64,000 bases of DNA from Paracoccus tegillarcae. GTDB taxonomy: Bacteria > Pseudomonadota > Alphaproteobacteria > Rhodobacterales > Rhodobacteraceae. The stretch covers positions 604,001-668,000 of the forward strand of contig NZ_CP025408.1 in NCBI RefSeq assembly GCF_002847305.1. Direction: 5' to 3'. A program made the translations under genes and the position numbers. Positions 62,804 through 64,000 of this stretch are shown here, piece by piece. The notes below the pieces were generated by a model. The model did not search any database, had not been told where the DNA came from, and saw only the letters and a list, made by a program, of their open reading frames with translations. The stretch's first letter is position 1. Each line of letters begins with the position of its first letter.

Positions 62804-63505
62804 ATGGAGCGGGCAAGACAGACCGGCGACCGACGCACGAGTGTGGACGAGATTTTCGACTACCTCTATGACGAAATCGGGACCCTGCAACTTCGGCCCG
62901 GCGACAAGATTTCCGAAGCCGAGATCGCCGCGAAATTCGGGGTCTCGCGACAGCCTGTTCGCGACGCCTTCAGCCGTCTCGCCAATCTTGATCTGTTGTT
63001 GATCAGACCGCAGAGAGCGACCGAGGTAAAACGCTTTTCATCGAAAGAGATCGAAAAGTCCCGTTTTGTCCGTGCCGCGGTCGAGACCGAGGTCTTGCGG
63101 CGCGCGGCTGCAAATAGCGATGCGGCGAGCGCTGAAATAATGGACAGGGCCCTGGCAGAACAGCGCAAGGCAATCGAGGCGGATGATTTCGAAACCTTTG
63201 GCCTGCTGGATTATGATTTCCACAATCGTCTGTGCCAAATCGCCAAGGTCGGTTTCGCCTTCGATGTGATCGCTGCCGAAAAGGCCAAGGTCGATCGGCT
63301 GTGCATGCTGGGCCTGTCGAAAGAGGCCAGAATGCCGCAACTGCTGGAAGATCATCAGGCAATCGCGCAGGCGATCAAGGATGGCGACGCAGACGGCGCC
63401 GTTGCGGCAGGCATGCTGCACCTGTCCCGACTGGACACAACCATCGAAGCGATTTCAACGCTCAACGCCAATTACTTTGAACCCGAAACGGGCCAGGCAG
63501 GCTGA
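62804..63505 (+). CDS. FadR-type GntR transcriptional regulator of the alginate locus
   Basis: A 233-residue regulator. The N-terminal winged helix contains 'LRPGDKISEAEIAAKFGVSRQPVRDAFSRLANLDLLLIRPQRATEV' (key: SEAEIAAKFGVSRQPVRDAFSRL and RPQRATEV). The C-terminal FCD domain has 'RFVRAAVETEVLRRAAA', 'YDFHNRLCQIA' and 'LEDHQAIAQAIKDGDADGAVAAGMLHL' (key: DHQAIAQAIKDGDADGA). Asp/His residues in these helices likely bind a metal and an acid sugar. The ATG at 62804 has GGAGG 8 bases upstream; earlier starts at 62651 and 62675 would run through operators and lack good sites. It probably binds the GTATACTAG-type sites. The ligand is unknown, perhaps KDG or DEH. Confidence 0.9.
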   Translation: MERARQTGDRRTSVDEIFDYLYDEIGTLQLRPGDKISEAEIAAKFGVSRQPVRDAFSRLANLDLLLIRPQRATEVKRFSSKEIEKSRFVRAAVETEVLRRAAANSDAASAEIMDRALAEQRKAIEADDFETFGLLDYDFHNRLCQIAKVGFAFDVIAAEKAKVDRLCMLGLSKEARMPQLLEDHQAIAQAIKDGDADGAVAAGMLHLSRLDTTIEAISTLNANYFEPETGQAG

Positions 63506-63548
63506 GTATCCGCCCCGTGGCTGCCGAACGCACGCCGCCGCCCGACGT

Positions 63549-64000
63549 TCACGACAGGATATCGACCGGACGCCCTGTGCGCGACGACGCCTCGATTGCA
63601 GCGATCAATTGCTGCGCGGCAAGCGCCTCGCGCCCTGAGACCAGCGGTGGTCGCGCCTCTTGAATGGCATCGGCGAGATCCTCGATAACGGCTTGATGCC
63701 CTGCGTGATTTTCGACGATCGGACCGCTTTCGCCGGCATCTTCTGTTCCGACAACCTCGTGTTCGACACGCCCGTCGCGCCAGAAAAGATCCATCCCATC
63801 GGCACTGAGGCGCAGCGTGCCGTGCTGACAATGCAGTGTGATTATCTCTTTTCCCTGCGGAAAGCTTGCGGTGCTGGCCACAAGAGAGCCAACCGCACCA
63901 TTTGCGAAACGCAACCCGGCCACGGCGAAATCCTCGGCCTCCATCTGATGCAGCGGTGTCGTAGCGGTCATCGCCTGCACGGTCGTGACAGGGCCGGTCA
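63549..64000 (-). CDS. Gfo/Idh/MocA-family oxidoreductase, C-terminal part (runs off the window)
   Basis: The last about 150 residues of an NAD(P)-dependent sugar dehydrogenase-like protein are visible, and the frame is open to the end of the window. 'EDFAVAGLRFANGAVGSLVASTASFPQG' (key: GLRFANGAVGSLVAS), 'EIITLHCQHGTLRLSADGM' (key: HGTLRLSADG), and 'REALAAQQLIAAIEASSRTGRPVDI' (key: REALAAQQLIAAIEASSRTGRPV) are the C-terminal-domain signature of the Gfo/Idh family. It converges with gntR, 43 bases apart. Substrate and N-terminal cofactor domain are outside the window. Confidence 0.85.
   Translation of the reverse strand, partial: TGPVTTVQAMTATTPLHQMEAEDFAVAGLRFANGAVGSLVASTASFPQGKEIITLHCQHGTLRLSADGMDLFWRDGRVEHEVVGTEDAGESGPIVENHAGHQAVIEDLADAIQEARPPLVSGREALAAQQLIAAIEASSRTGRPVDILS

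Overview
The window is GC-rich DNA from an alphaproteobacterium of the Rhodobacteraceae/Paracoccaceae, most likely Paracoccus or a close relative. The main evidence is the ethylmalonyl-CoA pathway pair (ccr/ecm), the aa3 oxidase operon ctaC-ctaB-orf-ctaG-ctaE-surf1-thrC-M16 peptidase, ftsH with a TTG start after tol-pal-cpoB-tilS, and many small family-typical genes. No rRNA, tRNA, insertion sequence, prophage or CRISPR array was recognised. Most of the window is ordinary chromosomal backbone. The exception is the last 13 kb, an accessory sugar-acid catabolic locus.

Layout. 1-2197: two GNAT acetyltransferases downstream of ffh, with a REP-like hairpin between them. 2486-8008: azoreductase with a divergent LysR regulator, a VOC protein, a CMD/AhpD-like protein with two EamA exporters in one operon, and a periplasmic alpha-carbonic anhydrase. 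8067-12809: ethylmalonyl-CoA mutase and crotonyl-CoA carboxylase/reductase for acetyl-CoA assimilation, with an acyltransferase-3 membrane protein gene between them. 13234-19212: cold-shock protein, a RecD-like helicase, small membrane proteins, EcsC, GNATs, a flavin reductase and apt. 19212-26571 (minus): cytochrome c oxidase assembly and structural operon running into thrC and an M16 protease. Its subunit II carries an unusual 130-residue acidic Ala/Glu/Pro tail. 26744-34467: tldD, dprA, topA, a DUF998-like protein and scoAB. 34685-40523: an Lrp regulator, an operon with a hypothetical protein, GNAT, ybgC, a class IV aminotransferase and a sulfotransferase-like protein, then a secreted hydrolase divergent from a membrane-anchored AraC regulator. 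40759-51037: tolQRAB-pal-cpoB-tilS, ftsH, chorismate mutase and folD.

51090-63505: a locus for uptake and breakdown of alginate oligosaccharides. It holds a TRAP transporter (dctPQM), a KdgF-like cupin, a DEH-reductase-like SDR, a PL15 exo-oligoalginate lyase, an AlgQ/AlgM/AlgS-type ABC importer and a FadR-type GntR regulator. The lyase carries His311, Tyr365 and His531 at exactly the numbers recalled for Agrobacterium Atu3025. Copies of a GTATACTAG-type operator lie in both divergent intergenic regions (54108-54142 and 62598-62629), with one related palindrome in the gntR leader. This suggests one regulator controls all the transcription units. The proposed route is: AlgQ-M-S imports oligoalginate; the cytoplasmic PL15 enzyme cuts it to unsaturated monouronate; the KdgF-like cupin speeds its conversion to DEH; the SDR reduces DEH to KDG. 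KDG kinase, KDPG aldolase and any secreted endolyase are not in the window. It ends inside a Gfo/Idh-type oxidoreductase gene.
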